From contig CP001673.1 in NCBI GenBank assembly GCA_000023725.1, forward strand, positions 1,560,342 through 1,624,341: 64,000 nucleotides of DNA, written 5' to 3'. The notes under the pieces were generated by a model. The model searched no databases and was not told the DNA's origin. It saw nothing but the letters and a program-made list of their open reading frames with translations. This stretch comes from Flavobacteriaceae bacterium 3519-10. GTDB taxonomy: Bacteria > Bacteroidota > Bacteroidia > Flavobacteriales > Weeksellaceae. Both the position numbers and the translations under genes were made by a program. Below, in pieces: positions 50,932-59,525 of this stretch. Numbering within the stretch: the stretch's first letter is position 1; each line of letters starts with the position of its first letter.

Positions 50932-51541
50932 AGAATTGTTTTATTTTTTGAAGGTCTTTTACGCCGGGTTCTGTTTCAAACTTAGAATTGATGTCGAGCG
51001 CAAACGGACTTTGTATTATGTTATGAATGTCTTTGAAGTTTTCGGGTGAAATTCCGCCGCTTAGCAAATAGGGCTTTTGAATTTCCAGTTCATTCAGCAA
51101 TTGCCAACCGAATGATTTGCCGGTGCCGCCGAATGATGCTGAATCGGTGTCGAAAAGGAAAAAATCTGCCAACGAATTTTGTGTGGTGAATTTTAATTTT
51201 TCGACGTCCGTTCCTATTCTGAAAACTTTTATAATTTTTATTTCTTTATCAACAAGCTTATCCCGCAACTCATCAATGAAGTTTTCGTCTTCGTCGCCAT
51301 GAAGCTGGATGTAGTTCAGCGTGGCCTTTTCAGCAATTGCTGCAATATTTTGAGCGGTCTCGTTCACAAAAACTCCGACTTTCCCCGAATGATCAAGTTC
51401 CGAAATCTGTTTCAGGTTTAAATGATTAAGAACATATCTCGGAGATTTCGCGTAGAAAATAAAGCCCAGAAAATCTACATCCAAAGAAATTAACTCCTGA
51501 ACCTGATTGGGTTGGGTAAGACCACAGACTTTAAGTTTCAT
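50918..51541 (-). CDS. trpF: Phosphoribosylanthranilate isomerase
   Basis: A 207-residue TIM barrel. [11 protein letters not shown] at the N-terminus carries the catalytic Cys, and a late FFLFDTDS segment supplies the Asp. [10 protein letters not shown] is the phosphate loop. It is a free-standing enzyme, not fused to TrpC as in E. coli. It lies five bases after trpC and overlaps trpB. Confidence 0.95.
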   Translation of the reverse strand: MKLKVCGLTQPNQVQELISLDVDFLGFIFYAKSPRYVLNHLNLKQISELDHSGKVGVFVNETAQNIAAIAEKATLNYIQLHGDEDENFIDELRDKLVDKEIKIIKVFRIGTDVEKLKFTTQNSLADFFLFDTDSASFGGTGKSFGWQLLNELEIQKPYLLSGGISPENFKDIHNIIQSPFALDINSKFETEPGVKDLQKIKQFYGKL

Positions 51542-51546
51542 TTTGC

Positions 51547-52332
51547 TCAGTTATTTGGATGAATTTTGGCGATAAATTCTTGAAAAGCAGCACCTGGATT
51601 TTCATTTTTCATGAAATATTCGCCCATTAAAAAACCGTCAAAGCCTTTTTGCTTTAAAAATTCGAAATCTTCCGGTCCTGAAATTCCGCTTTCCGCAACC
51701 GCTAAACTTCCTTTGGGCAAAAGATTCCTGAGGTTCACAGAATGTTGTAGATCAACCTTAAAATCTTTCAGATTCCGGTTGTTAATTCCGACTAAGTCGA
51801 TGTTATTGTTAAAATGGCTGAGTTCGTCTTCGATATGAATTTCAAGCAAAACCTCTAACCCGAGTTGATGAGAAAGCGCCGTAAATTCCTCAACCTGCTG
51901 AACAGAAAGGCACGCGGCGATCAGCAAGATAACGTCTGCACCCATCGATTTGGCTTCGTAAAACTGATACTCGTCGATCATAAAATCTTTGCGCAGGATC
52001 GGGATATTGATCTGTTCGCGGATGTTTATGATATCACGCATTTCACCGCCAAAAAAATCTCTATCTGTTAAAACCGAAATTCCACTTGCCCCAAATTTCT
52101 CATAAGAATGCGCCACCTGTGCAATGTCCGCTTTATTATTGATGATTCCTTTGCTCGGCGACTGTCTTTTAAATTCAGTAATGATTCCGGATTTCGCAGT
52201 GAGTGTTTCCTTTAATGAGAGCGTTTTGCGGCTGAAAAATGCAGCATCTTTAAGTTCCGAAACAGAAACGGATGCCATGGCGGCTGCAATTTCCTCTTTT
52301 TTTCTTTTTATTATTTGATCTAAAATGGTCAT
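51547..52332 (-). CDS. trpC: Indole-3-glycerol phosphate synthase
   Basis: A 261-residue TIM barrel. ITEFKRQSPSKGII near residue 50, IPILRKDFMIDEYQ, GINNRNLKDFKVDL and AESGISGPED are the classical active-site blocks with catalytic Lys and Glu. It closes the indole ring by decarboxylation. It is separated from trpD by ~108 bases that contain a GC-rich element (copy C). Confidence 0.96.
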   Translation of the reverse strand: MTILDQIIKRKKEEIAAAMASVSVSELKDAAFFSRKTLSLKETLTAKSGIITEFKRQSPSKGIINNKADIAQVAHSYEKFGASGISVLTDRDFFGGEMRDIINIREQINIPILRKDFMIDEYQFYEAKSMGADVILLIAACLSVQQVEEFTALSHQLGLEVLLEIHIEDELSHFNNNIDLVGINNRNLKDFKVDLQHSVNLRNLLPKGSLAVAESGISGPEDFEFLKQKGFDGFLMGEYFMKNENPGAAFQEFIAKIHPNN

Positions 52333-52362
52333 GTTCAGTTCTGGTTTATGTTTGGTTGATGC

Positions 52363-52431
52363 GTTGCGACCCGGCTTGAACGGAGCTCTCCGCCGCGGCG
52401 GAAGCGGGAGTGGAAGACGGAAATTGTCGCC
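52363..52431. repeat. GC-rich interspersed element (copy C) in the trpD-trpC gap
   Basis: A 69-base GC-rich block with the perfect palindrome TCCGCCGCGGCGGA. It is very similar to copy B in the same operon and in the same orientation. It carries no reading frame of interest. Confidence 0.7.
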
Positions 52432-52440
52432 ATAAAAATC

Positions 52441-53427
52441 TTAATCTATAATATTATTGAGACAACGGAGCGCGTGCCCGTTTTCCAAACTGTTTTTTGC
52501 AAGGGTAAGGCAGTTTTCGTAACCTCCAAATTTCCCGGTGTTTTTGAGCGCCATCGCGGCATTTGCGAGTACCACCGAATTCTGCTCATAAGATCCTTTT
52601 CCTTCCAGAATTGTTTTGAAAATCACGGCGGCTTCCTGCTTCGAGTTTCCCCCAAAAATCGCTTCGGGACTAATGTTTCGGAAGCCTAATTCTTCAGCAG
52701 AATAGATAAATTCACCTTCGGGCTCGAAAATCTTGGTGTCGGAAGTGAGTGAAATCTCGTCGTAGCCGTCCAGCGCGTGCACAAGCAGAAAATTTTCGTG
52801 TTTTTTCTGCAGTAGATATTGATAGATCCGTGCGATCTCCAGACTATACACGCCGATCATCGGGAATTTAGGTTTCGCAGGATTTACGAGCGGGCCCAGG
52901 ATATTGAAAAACGTCCGTAAGCCGAGCCCTTTCCGCAAAGGTGCAACCGCCCGTAAAGCCGGATGAAAAAGAGGCGCGTGCAGAAAACAGATATTGCCTT
53001 TCGCCAAATCTTTCTGCAGATCTTCGGAATTTGTTTTGAACTGATAGCCAAGTTCTTCAAGCACGTTCGACGAACCAGAAACTGACGTAACGCCGTAGTT
53101 GCCGTGTTTGGCGACTTTCTGCCCCGCTCCTGCCACCACAAATGATGCGAGCGTAGAAATATTGAAAGTATCTTTTCCGTCGCCGCCTGTACCCACGATA
53201 TCGACTAAATCATCAGTTCCGAGGTCTACAGGAACCGCAAGCCGCAGCAGCGCCTCCTGAAATCCCTCCATTTCCTCGAGCGTGATCGCGCGCATCAGGA
53301 AAACCGTGACGAACGATGTTACTTCGTTTTCATTGAATTTGTTCTGCGCAATTTCGGTAAGAATAGCTTTCGCTTCGGCTTTGGAGAGCGTATTATGGTT
53401 GAATAAATATTGTAAAATCTGTTTCAT
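52441..53427 (-). CDS. trpD: Anthranilate phosphoribosyltransferase
   Basis: A 328-residue enzyme. The PRPP-binding loop IVGTGGDGKDTFNIST is near residue 80, KHGNYGVTS(V)SG follows, and then the FFNILGPLVNPA block. It joins anthranilate to PRPP. It starts one base after the trpG stop region (spacing 1), in the tight E-G-D head of the operon. Confidence 0.96.
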   Translation of the reverse strand: MKQILQYLFNHNTLSKAEAKAILTEIAQNKFNENEVTSFVTVFLMRAITLEEMEGFQEALLRLAVPVDLGTDDLVDIVGTGGDGKDTFNISTLASFVVAGAGQKVAKHGNYGVTSVSGSSNVLEELGYQFKTNSEDLQKDLAKGNICFLHAPLFHPALRAVAPLRKGLGLRTFFNILGPLVNPAKPKFPMIGVYSLEIARIYQYLLQKKHENFLLVHALDGYDEISLTSDTKIFEPEGEFIYSAEELGFRNISPEAIFGGNSKQEAAVIFKTILEGKGSYEQNSVVLANAAMALKNTGKFGGYENCLTLAKNSLENGHALRCLNNIID

Positions 53428-53428
53428 C

Positions 53429-53995
53429 TTAATTCTTTAGAAAATTTTCGAGAATCTTTCTTCCATCGGGCGTTAAAATGCTCTCGGGGTGATACTGCAC
53501 CGCGTGTACATTGTAGGTTTTGTGTTTCAGACTCATAATCATCCCACTTTGATCAACACTTGTAATTTCGAGTTCTTCGGGAAAGTCCGTCGGATTGACC
53601 GCCCACGAATGGTAACGCCCAACTTCCAGTGTTTCAGGCAAATCATTTAAAATCCTGTGTGGCCGGATCTGTTTGGATTCCGTCGCAACACCGTGAAAAA
53701 TCTCCGAAAGATTAATTAAACTGCCGCCAAATGCCTCCGCAATCGCCTGCTGGCCAAGGCAAACCCCAAGAATAGACTTTGTAGGCGCATATTTCTTAAT
53801 TACATCGAGTAAAATGCCGGCTTCTTCAGGAATTCCGGGTCCGGGCGAAAGGATAATTTTGTCGTAGGCCTCAATGTTTTCAATTGGTATCCCGTCATTC
53901 CGGAAAACATCCACTTTGCCACCCGTGATCTGCTCTATCATCTGAACCAGATTGTAGGTGAAGCTGTCGTAATTATCGAATACTAATATTTTCAT
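53429..53995 (-). CDS. trpG: Anthranilate synthase glutamine amidotransferase subunit
   Basis: A 188-residue class-I amidotransferase. The nucleophile is Cys 79 in GVCLGQQA, the oxyanion strand is SPGPGIPEEAG, and the His-Glu pair is in VQYHPESI. It supplies ammonia to TrpE and is not fused to TrpD here. It lies 15 bases after trpE. Confidence 0.96.
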   Translation of the reverse strand: MKILVFDNYDSFTYNLVQMIEQITGGKVDVFRNDGIPIENIEAYDKIILSPGPGIPEEAGILLDVIKKYAPTKSILGVCLGQQAIAEAFGGSLINLSEIFHGVATESKQIRPHRILNDLPETLEVGRYHSWAVNPTDFPEELEITSVDQSGMIMSLKHKTYNVHAVQYHPESILTPDGRKILENFLKN

Positions 53996-54010
53996 TTTCT
54001 TGATCTTGTG

Positions 54011-55432
54011 TTAAATAATTTTTTCTGCTTTCACAATTGCTTTTTTCAATGCGCCAAGCTTGTTGTTCACTTCCTGAAGCTCGTTTTCTGCGATAGATCT
54101 GGCTACAATTCCAGCTCCGGCCTGGTAAAACAAAGTATTGTTCCTGCTTAGAAATGTGCGGATCATAATGGCCTGGTTACAGCTTCCGTCGAAACCGACA
54201 AAGCCGATCGAACCGCCATAGAAACTCCGCGAAGTCTTTTCATATCCGTCGATGAGCTGCATCGCGCGGTATTTTGGCGCGCCGCTTAATGTACCTTGCG
54301 GGAATGTCGTGGCAATCATTTCATAAGGGTTCTGATTTTTGTCAAGGTCGGCAGTAACCTCAGAAACCATATGGATAACGTGCGAAAAAAACTGGATTTC
54401 CTTGAGTTTGGAAACTTGGGTGTTTTTTCCTAAAATGCTCAGATCATTTCTGGCAAGGTCCACAAGCATCGTATGTTCAGCATTTTCTTTTGCATCTTTT
54501 TTGAGTTCTTCCGCAGCCTTTAAATCTTCTTCTATGTTTCCGGTCCGTTTGAAAGTTCCCGCGATGGGATGAATGACGGCTTGATTGTTTTTGATGATCA
54601 GTTGGCTTTCCGGGCTGGAGCCCATCAGTTTATAGTCGCCGTAATCAAAGAAAAAAAGATAAGGTGACGGATTTATATTGCGCAACGCGCGATATACATT
54701 GAATTCGTCGCCCCGAAATTTTTGGTGAAACCTGCGGCTCAGTACAAGCTGAAAAACGTCTCCGCGAAAACAATGTTTCTTGGCAGTTTCCACTGAATTT
54801 CTGTATTCTTCATCGGTTAAATTAGATTCTTCCTCTCCTATTTTCGCAAAAGGAAACACCGGAGCATTTTTTTGCTGGATTAAATTTTCAATAACTGACA
54901 TTTCGGATTTTAAACCTTCAATTTTATTTTCGATCAGAAACATTTCATCATTGTGATGATTGATCGCAATAACGTACTGATACAGGCGATACCGCATCAG
55001 GGGAATATTGTTTTCCGGCGAAAGCTCCTTAAATTTTATATGCTCGAAAAACGGAACTGCATCGTACGAAGTGTAACCAAAAAATCCCTGCGCAACCTTT
55101 CCGATAGTCATTGGTGGCACTTCACACTCAAACACTTTTGAAAAATCCTGCAGTAAATCCGTAAGTTTTTCATTTTCAATATTGATGCTTTCGGCGCTTT
55201 CAAGCGGAAACTTAATCTGAGCTTCGGTGTAGTTCCGGATCTCAATTCCGGCAACCGCATTCACCGCGATAAACGAAAAATTATTATCGGTATTTTGGTT
55301 TCCGGCGCTTTCGAGGAGGATGGTATCCCGAAACTGATCACGAAGCCTGAGGTAAATTCCGATCGGCGTAAAGAGGTCGCTTAGCGTAGATTTTACGGTA
55401 GTTTTAAGTTTTATTACTTTATTGAATTTCAT
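54011..55432 (-). CDS. trpE: Anthranilate synthase component I
   Basis: A 473-residue chorismate-binding enzyme. The LLES motif (residues 39-42) that forms the Trp-feedback site is intact, so the enzyme is probably inhibited by tryptophan. Catalytic blocks GDVFQLVLSRRF, PIAGTFKRTG and PQGTLSGAPKYRAMQLID are normal. It is the first structural gene of the operon and is preceded by an attenuator with a leader peptide, so it is controlled at both enzyme and transcription levels. Confidence 0.96.
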   Translation of the reverse strand: MKFNKVIKLKTTVKSTLSDLFTPIGIYLRLRDQFRDTILLESAGNQNTDNNFSFIAVNAVAGIEIRNYTEAQIKFPLESAESINIENEKLTDLLQDFSKVFECEVPPMTIGKVAQGFFGYTSYDAVPFFEHIKFKELSPENNIPLMRYRLYQYVIAINHHNDEMFLIENKIEGLKSEMSVIENLIQQKNAPVFPFAKIGEEESNLTDEEYRNSVETAKKHCFRGDVFQLVLSRRFHQKFRGDEFNVYRALRNINPSPYLFFFDYGDYKLMGSSPESQLIIKNNQAVIHPIAGTFKRTGNIEEDLKAAEELKKDAKENAEHTMLVDLARNDLSILGKNTQVSKLKEIQFFSHVIHMVSEVTADLDKNQNPYEMIATTFPQGTLSGAPKYRAMQLIDGYEKTSRSFYGGSIGFVGFDGSCNQAIMIRTFLSRNNTLFYQAGAGIVARSIAENELQEVNNKLGALKKAIVKAEKII

Positions 55433-55451
55433 AAATCCGGCGTTTTTAAAT

Positions 55452-55489
55452 AAAAAAAAGACTTTAACATTACGTCAAAGTCTTTTTTA
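55452..55489 (-). terminator. Attenuator terminator upstream of trpE
   Basis: On the minus strand AAAAAAGACTTTGAC / GTTAAAGTCTTTTTT with a GTAAT loop and a T-run, ending about 20 bases before the trpE start. Its 5' arm contains AAGACTTTG, which is also complementary to the CAAAGTCTT in the leader ORF. Confidence 0.9.
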
Positions 55490-55560
55490 TTTTTGATAAA
55501 ATATAATTTTTACACAAAAGAGCGATGCTCAAGACTTTGAAAGTTTTGAGGCCACCACCA
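55474..55560 (-). promoter_or_regulatory. trp attenuator: alternative RNA folds
   Basis: Four segments in RNA order. Segment 1 is CTCAAAACTTT (55550-55540), right after the Trp codons. Segment 2 is CAAAGTCTTGAG (55539-55528). Segments 3 and 4 are the terminator arms. 1+2 pair with one mismatch; 2+3 pair as nine perfect bases (CAAAGTCTT with AAGACTTTG); 3+4 form the terminator. A ribosome stalled at the Trp codons would cover segment 1, free segment 2 and block termination. Mechanism inferred from complementarity. Confidence 0.85.
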
Positions 55561-55584
55561 GTTTGTATTTTGGGTCGTTTTCAT
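55510..55584 (-). CDS. trpL: trp operon leader peptide
   Basis: A 24-codon open frame on the minus strand (MKTTQNTNWWWPQNF, then QSLEHRSFV). Three consecutive Trp codons (TGGTGGTGG, 55560-55552) are at codons 9-11. It starts five bases after a full flavobacterial promoter and ends 20 bases before the attenuator terminator. Tandem Trp codons next to competing hairpins are the classic sign of a regulatory leader peptide. It has no other expected function; its translation reports tryptophanyl-tRNA supply. Confidence 0.92.
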   Translation of the reverse strand: MKTTQNTNWWWPQNFQSLEHRSFV

Positions 55585-55589
55585 TGGTA

Positions 55590-55622
55590 CAAATGTAGAA
55601 ATGTTTTTTGAACTTTAAACAA
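55590..55622 (-). promoter_or_regulatory. Promoter of the trp operon
   Basis: On the minus strand a -33 TTG (in TTTG, 55622-55620), a 22-base spacer and -7 TACATTTG (55597-55590). The leader ATG follows after five bases. This fits the Bacteroidota consensus well. Confidence 0.85.
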
Positions 55623-55864
55623 AAAGTGAAAAAACTTTGTGTCATCCCTAAAAATGCATCGCGGATTTTAGTTATACCTCTCTGAATATCAACATTTTTT
55701 AAGCAAGATCAGCCGCTTTAAAACAATCCGAATTGACGGATAAGTGCGATGCTAAATTTCTTCAATACAGAAAAATTGCGAATCAACTAATATAAAAGGA
55801 TGTTAATTTTAAAGTAAAACCAATTTACAGCGGGTATTTTCAGTTCGGTTTAAACGGAAATATC
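55623..55864. other. Intergenic region between the trp promoter and a small lipoprotein gene
   Basis: About 240 AT-rich bases between divergent promoters. No open frame or RNA structure that I can support. It would hold any trans-acting binding sites for the two promoters. Confidence 0.5.
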
Positions 55865-55872
55865 TATTTTTG
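55865..55872 (+). promoter_or_regulatory. -7 element of the small lipoprotein gene
   Basis: TATTTTTG, 16 bases before the start codon. Confidence 0.5.
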
Positions 55873-55888
55873 GTAAAAATATTAAACA

Positions 55889-56092
55889 ATGAAAAACCTA
55901 TTTGCAGCCGCATTTGTCGGCATGTTTATTTTAGCCGCATGTTCCCAGAAGGAAACCAATGTGGAATCTAACACAATGCTGGAAGAGCCTGAAGTAACCG
56001 TTCAGGACTCTCCTACACAGGCTTACGGAGACGGCTCTCCTGTGGCACCCGATTCGGTGTCAATTGATCCGCAAACTCCGGCTGCGCAATAA
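55889..56092 (+). CDS. Small lipoprotein of unknown function
   Basis: A 67-residue protein with a signal peptide and lipobox ILAAC (Cys near residue 18). The mature part is acidic, Pro/Ser-rich and likely disordered (EEPEVTVQDSPTQAYGDGSP). It will be lipid-anchored; no family recognised. Own promoter and terminator. Confidence 0.7.
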   Translation: MKNLFAAAFVGMFILAACSQKETNVESNTMLEEPEVTVQDSPTQAYGDGSPVAPDSVSIDPQTPAAQ

Positions 56093-56144
56093 TTATTTTT
56101 TATAAACATTGCGTTGATCGCGGATTGCACCAAAAAAGCTATTA

Positions 56145-56172
56145 AGAAAACAGCCGGTTTGGCTGTTTTTTA
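56145..56172 (+). terminator. Intrinsic terminator after the small lipoprotein gene
   Basis: AAAACAGCC / GGCTGTTTT stem with loop GGTTT and a T-run, ~50 bases after the stop. Confidence 0.85.
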
Positions 56173-56208
56173 TGTAAAATCCTGTCCTGCTTTTTAGTGA
56201 AAATTGTG

Positions 56209-56216
56209 TAAATTTG
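56209..56216 (+). promoter_or_regulatory. -7 element of lysS
   Basis: TAAATTTG, 22 bases before the start codon. Confidence 0.5.
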
Positions 56217-56238
56217 CAGCCTTAAAAAGTTAAGAATA

Positions 56239-57936
56239 ATGCAGTTATCAGAACAGGAAATCATCAGAAGAGAAAAGTTGCAGACCCTGCAAAAAATGGG
56301 CATCAATGCTTTTCCGGCGGAAGAATATACAATTACACATACCACAAAAGCGATTAAAGAAAGCTTCGCCGAAGGCGAAAAAGTGCAGATTGCCGGCCGA
56401 CTGATGAGCCGCAGGATCCAAGGAAAGGCAAGTTTTGCCGAACTTCAGGATTCTGACGGAAGAATTCAGGTGTATTTCAACCGCGACGAGATCTGTACCG
56501 GTGACGATAAAACACTGTATAACGAAGTTTATAAACATTTGCTCGACATCGGCGATATTATAGGCATCGAAGGCGAACTATTTACCACTCAGGTCGGCGA
56601 AATGACTGTGAAAGTTGAGAACTTTAAAATTTTAACCAAATCGCTCCGCCCGCTGCCGCAGCCAAGGACAGACGAAAACGGCGTTACGCACGATGCTTTC
56701 AACGATCCGGAACTTAGATACAGACAACGTTATGTTGATTTAATTGTGAATCCGCAGGTGAAAGATGTCTTCGTGAAACGCACGAAACTTTTCAACGCGA
56801 TGCGCACATTTTTCAATGATGCAGGTTATTTTGAAGTGGAGACGCCAATCTTGCAATCGATTCCGGGTGGCGCGGCAGCTAAACCTTTTATCACCCATCA
56901 CAATGCGCTCGACATTCCGCTCTATTTAAGAATTGCGAACGAACTTTATCTGAAAAGACTTATCGTTGGCGGTTTCGACGGGGTGTACGAATTCTCCAAA
57001 AACTTCAGAAATGAAGGGATGGACAGAACCCACAACCCGGAGTTTACGGCTCTTGAGATCTATGTGGCCTACAAAGATTATAACTGGATGATGGATTTCA
57101 CTGAAAAACTGCTCGAATACTGTGCAGTTCAGGTAAACGGAAGCACAAACGCCACTTTTGGTGAGCATCAGATTGATTTTAAAGCGCCGTATCCACGAAT
57201 TTCGATGACTGAAGCAATCCTGAATTTCACGGGATTTGATATCACCGGAAAATCTGAAAGCGAACTTTTCGATTTTGCAAAATCGATCGGTATCGACGTG
57301 AATGAAACGATGGGCAAAGGAAAACTGATCGACGAAATATTCGGCGAAAAATGTGAAGGAAACTTTATTCAGCCTACATTTATCACCGATTATCCGATTG
57401 AGATGTCACCTTTAACCAAAAAACACCGAAGCAAGGAAGGTTTAACCGAGCGTTTTGAGCTGATGGTTTGTGGTAAAGAAGTCGCGAATGCCTATTCGGA
57501 GTTGAATGATCCGATTGACCAACGTGAGCGCTTCGAAGCGCAGGCAGCACTTTCGGAAAGAGGAGATGACGAAGCGATGTTTATCGACAACGATTTCCTC
57601 CGCGCACTTGAATACGGAATGCCGCCAACATCTGGTTTGGGAATTGGAATGGACCGTTTGATTATGTTCCTCACGAACAATCCGTCGATCCAGGAAATAT
57701 TGTTTTTCCCACAGATGAAACCGGAAAAAACTATTCCGCAGATTGAGCTCGGCGAAGACGAGAAAGCAATTCTTGAAATATTAAACTCACAGGAAGAAGC
57801 ATTTTTACTGAATGAACTTAAAGAAAGAAGTCAGCTTTCTGGAAAAAAATGGGATAAAGCCACGAAAAATCTCACTAAATTCGAGATGATAAAAGTGACA
57901 AAAACGGACGAAAACGTTTTCGTGAATCTGATCTGA
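56239..57936 (+). CDS. lysS: Lysyl-tRNA synthetase, class II, with C-terminal extension
   Basis: A 565-residue LysRS. An N-terminal OB-fold anticodon domain is followed by class-II motifs: motif 1 in VETPILQSIPGGAAAKPF, motif 2 FRNEGMDRTHNPEF, and motif 3 GLGIGMDRLIMF. It charges tRNA-Lys. E. coli LysRS is ~505 residues; the last ~65 here (DEKAILEILNSQEEAFLL to the end) are an added helical, winged-helix-like extension (LKERSQLSGKKWDKATK), probably for RNA or protein binding. Confidence 0.95.
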   Translation: MQLSEQEIIRREKLQTLQKMGINAFPAEEYTITHTTKAIKESFAEGEKVQIAGRLMSRRIQGKASFAELQDSDGRIQVYFNRDEICTGDDKTLYNEVYKHLLDIGDIIGIEGELFTTQVGEMTVKVENFKILTKSLRPLPQPRTDENGVTHDAFNDPELRYRQRYVDLIVNPQVKDVFVKRTKLFNAMRTFFNDAGYFEVETPILQSIPGGAAAKPFITHHNALDIPLYLRIANELYLKRLIVGGFDGVYEFSKNFRNEGMDRTHNPEFTALEIYVAYKDYNWMMDFTEKLLEYCAVQVNGSTNATFGEHQIDFKAPYPRISMTEAILNFTGFDITGKSESELFDFAKSIGIDVNETMGKGKLIDEIFGEKCEGNFIQPTFITDYPIEMSPLTKKHRSKEGLTERFELMVCGKEVANAYSELNDPIDQRERFEAQAALSERGDDEAMFIDNDFLRALEYGMPPTSGLGIGMDRLIMFLTNNPSIQEILFFPQMKPEKTIPQIELGEDEKAILEILNSQEEAFLLNELKERSQLSGKKWDKATKNLTKFEMIKVTKTDENVFVNLI

Positions 57937-57957
57937 AAAACAAAAGCTAAATAATTG

Positions 57958-57984
57958 ATCCTCCACATTTTGTGGGGGATTTTG
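57958..57984 (+). terminator. Intrinsic terminator after lysS
   Basis: ATCCTCCACA / TGTGGGGGAT stem with one G-T pair and a short loop, then TTTTGTTTT. Confidence 0.75.
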
Positions 57985-58026
57985 TTTTATAAAACATTTG
58001 TATCTTTACGTCCACACAAATGATTT

Positions 58027-59457
58027 ATGAAACAAAAATTTACCTTCTTGGGTATGCTTTTCTGCGTATCCATATCTTCCCAAATCACGCTTACAAAAGA
58101 TTCCTCATTCGGCAACAACGGCACCGCCACACTCACCTATCCAGTGGAGATGGAAGCCGTAAATTTCGAAAAAGTTTTCATCAATGCTGATCATTCGCTG
58201 AACATCTGCCTTGGAACTGACGGAGATTCGCATACCGGAATGATTGCAAAACTCACCTCCTTTGGCTCGCTGGATACCACCTACAATGGCAACGGAAAAA
58301 TAATTCTGAACGGAAACCTGCACACCGGTTTTGAGTTTGCGAAACAAGGCGAAAAGATGATTGCGATCTACGCCAATGATTCAAATTTTAATGAACCTGA
58401 CACTAAAATTGTGCGCTACCGAAATGACGGTAGTGTCGACACCGCCTTTGGCGTAAACGGAGTGCTCGCGGCCCGACCCGACCTTTATTACCGACAGGTC
58501 AATTTTCAGCATGATGGGTTTTATCATCTTTGGGGGAAAATCACCGGCTACCGGGCAGATGGTGTTTTAAACAGTTCTTACGGCAGCAATGGTGAACAAA
58601 ATCCTGTTATAAACGGAGTTCCACAGGAATACATGGAGCTTTACAGCTTTTTCGGAAACCGCGGCGGCAGAAACTTCCTTAACAAATATCATCACGAAAT
58701 CGCTGTAAGCAAAGAAAACACGCCGCATCATTTTACAAGTTACGATCTTACCGCGCATCAATTTTATGATGTTGCGGGCGCGACCGGAGGCGTATCCGTC
58801 TACCCGAAAAAATTCCATCTTGCACCTGATAAGGAAATTGTATACTTATTTGGTATCGATCCTAATTCCGGGAACGAACGCAACCGCGTGGTGCTGCTTG
58901 ATGAAACCATGCAGCCAAAGATGTTTTCGGGACAAGAATTTATTGATTTAGGGGAAGTTTCGGCAGAATCCGAAATACGCGATGTTGAAAGCTTTCAGAA
59001 TCATTATCTCTTTGTGGGTAAAACAGCTAGCAAACCTGTAATTATTGCTTATGAATCAAACGGAAAGAAATCTACGGTAAATGGTCTGGATGAATTTCAT
59101 GACGATTCCGTGGCAGACGATTATTCAACGGTTCTTGTAAACGGAAATAACATTTTTGTAATTGGAAAAAGAACGGGTTCGCGTGAAATTTTCATCACAA
59201 AATATACGGCAAAAGTACTTTCCACTTCCGAAACCAATCCAAGTAAAGCATATGTCACCACCCCGTTCAAAAATGAACTGAAAGTAATGAGCAAAGTAAA
59301 AACGAAAAACATCAGCGTATACGACACGTCCGGGAGAATGATTATAAACTCGCCCAAAACAACTATAGCCACAGCTCACCTGCCGACAGGCAACTACGTC
59401 GTCAGGGTTGATTTTGCAGAGGGTCCAAGCCAGACCTTCAAATCAATCAAAAATTAA
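58027..59457 (+). CDS. Secreted protein with delta-60-type repeats and T9SS sorting domain
   Basis: A 476-residue protein with a signal peptide (KFTFLGMLFCVSISSQ). The N-terminal part carries delta-60-type repeats (VRYRNDGSVDTAFGVNGV; also LTSFGSLDTTYNGNGK). The C-terminal ~75 residues follow the type-A sorting domain of the type IX secretion system (NELKVMSKVKTKNISVYD, GRMIINS, LPTGNYVVRV, and a basic KSIKN end). It is exported by T9SS and released or fixed at the cell surface. Function of the cargo unknown. Confidence 0.85.
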   Translation: MKQKFTFLGMLFCVSISSQITLTKDSSFGNNGTATLTYPVEMEAVNFEKVFINADHSLNICLGTDGDSHTGMIAKLTSFGSLDTTYNGNGKIILNGNLHTGFEFAKQGEKMIAIYANDSNFNEPDTKIVRYRNDGSVDTAFGVNGVLAARPDLYYRQVNFQHDGFYHLWGKITGYRADGVLNSSYGSNGEQNPVINGVPQEYMELYSFFGNRGGRNFLNKYHHEIAVSKENTPHHFTSYDLTAHQFYDVAGATGGVSVYPKKFHLAPDKEIVYLFGIDPNSGNERNRVVLLDETMQPKMFSGQEFIDLGEVSAESEIRDVESFQNHYLFVGKTASKPVIIAYESNGKKSTVNGLDEFHDDSVADDYSTVLVNGNNIFVIGKRTGSREIFITKYTAKVLSTSETNPSKAYVTTPFKNELKVMSKVKTKNISVYDTSGRMIINSPKTTIATAHLPTGNYVVRVDFAEGPSQTFKSIKN

Positions 59458-59458
59458 C

Positions 59459-59488
59459 CAAAGCCTCCCGAAACGGAGGCTTTTTTTT
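59459..59488 (+). terminator. Intrinsic terminator after the T9SS cargo gene
   Basis: AAAGCCTCC / GGAGGCTTT stem with a short loop and TTTTTTTT. Confidence 0.88.
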
Positions 59489-59525
59489 GTGGAAAAATCC
59501 TTAACCGCAGTATCCACTTTATCTT

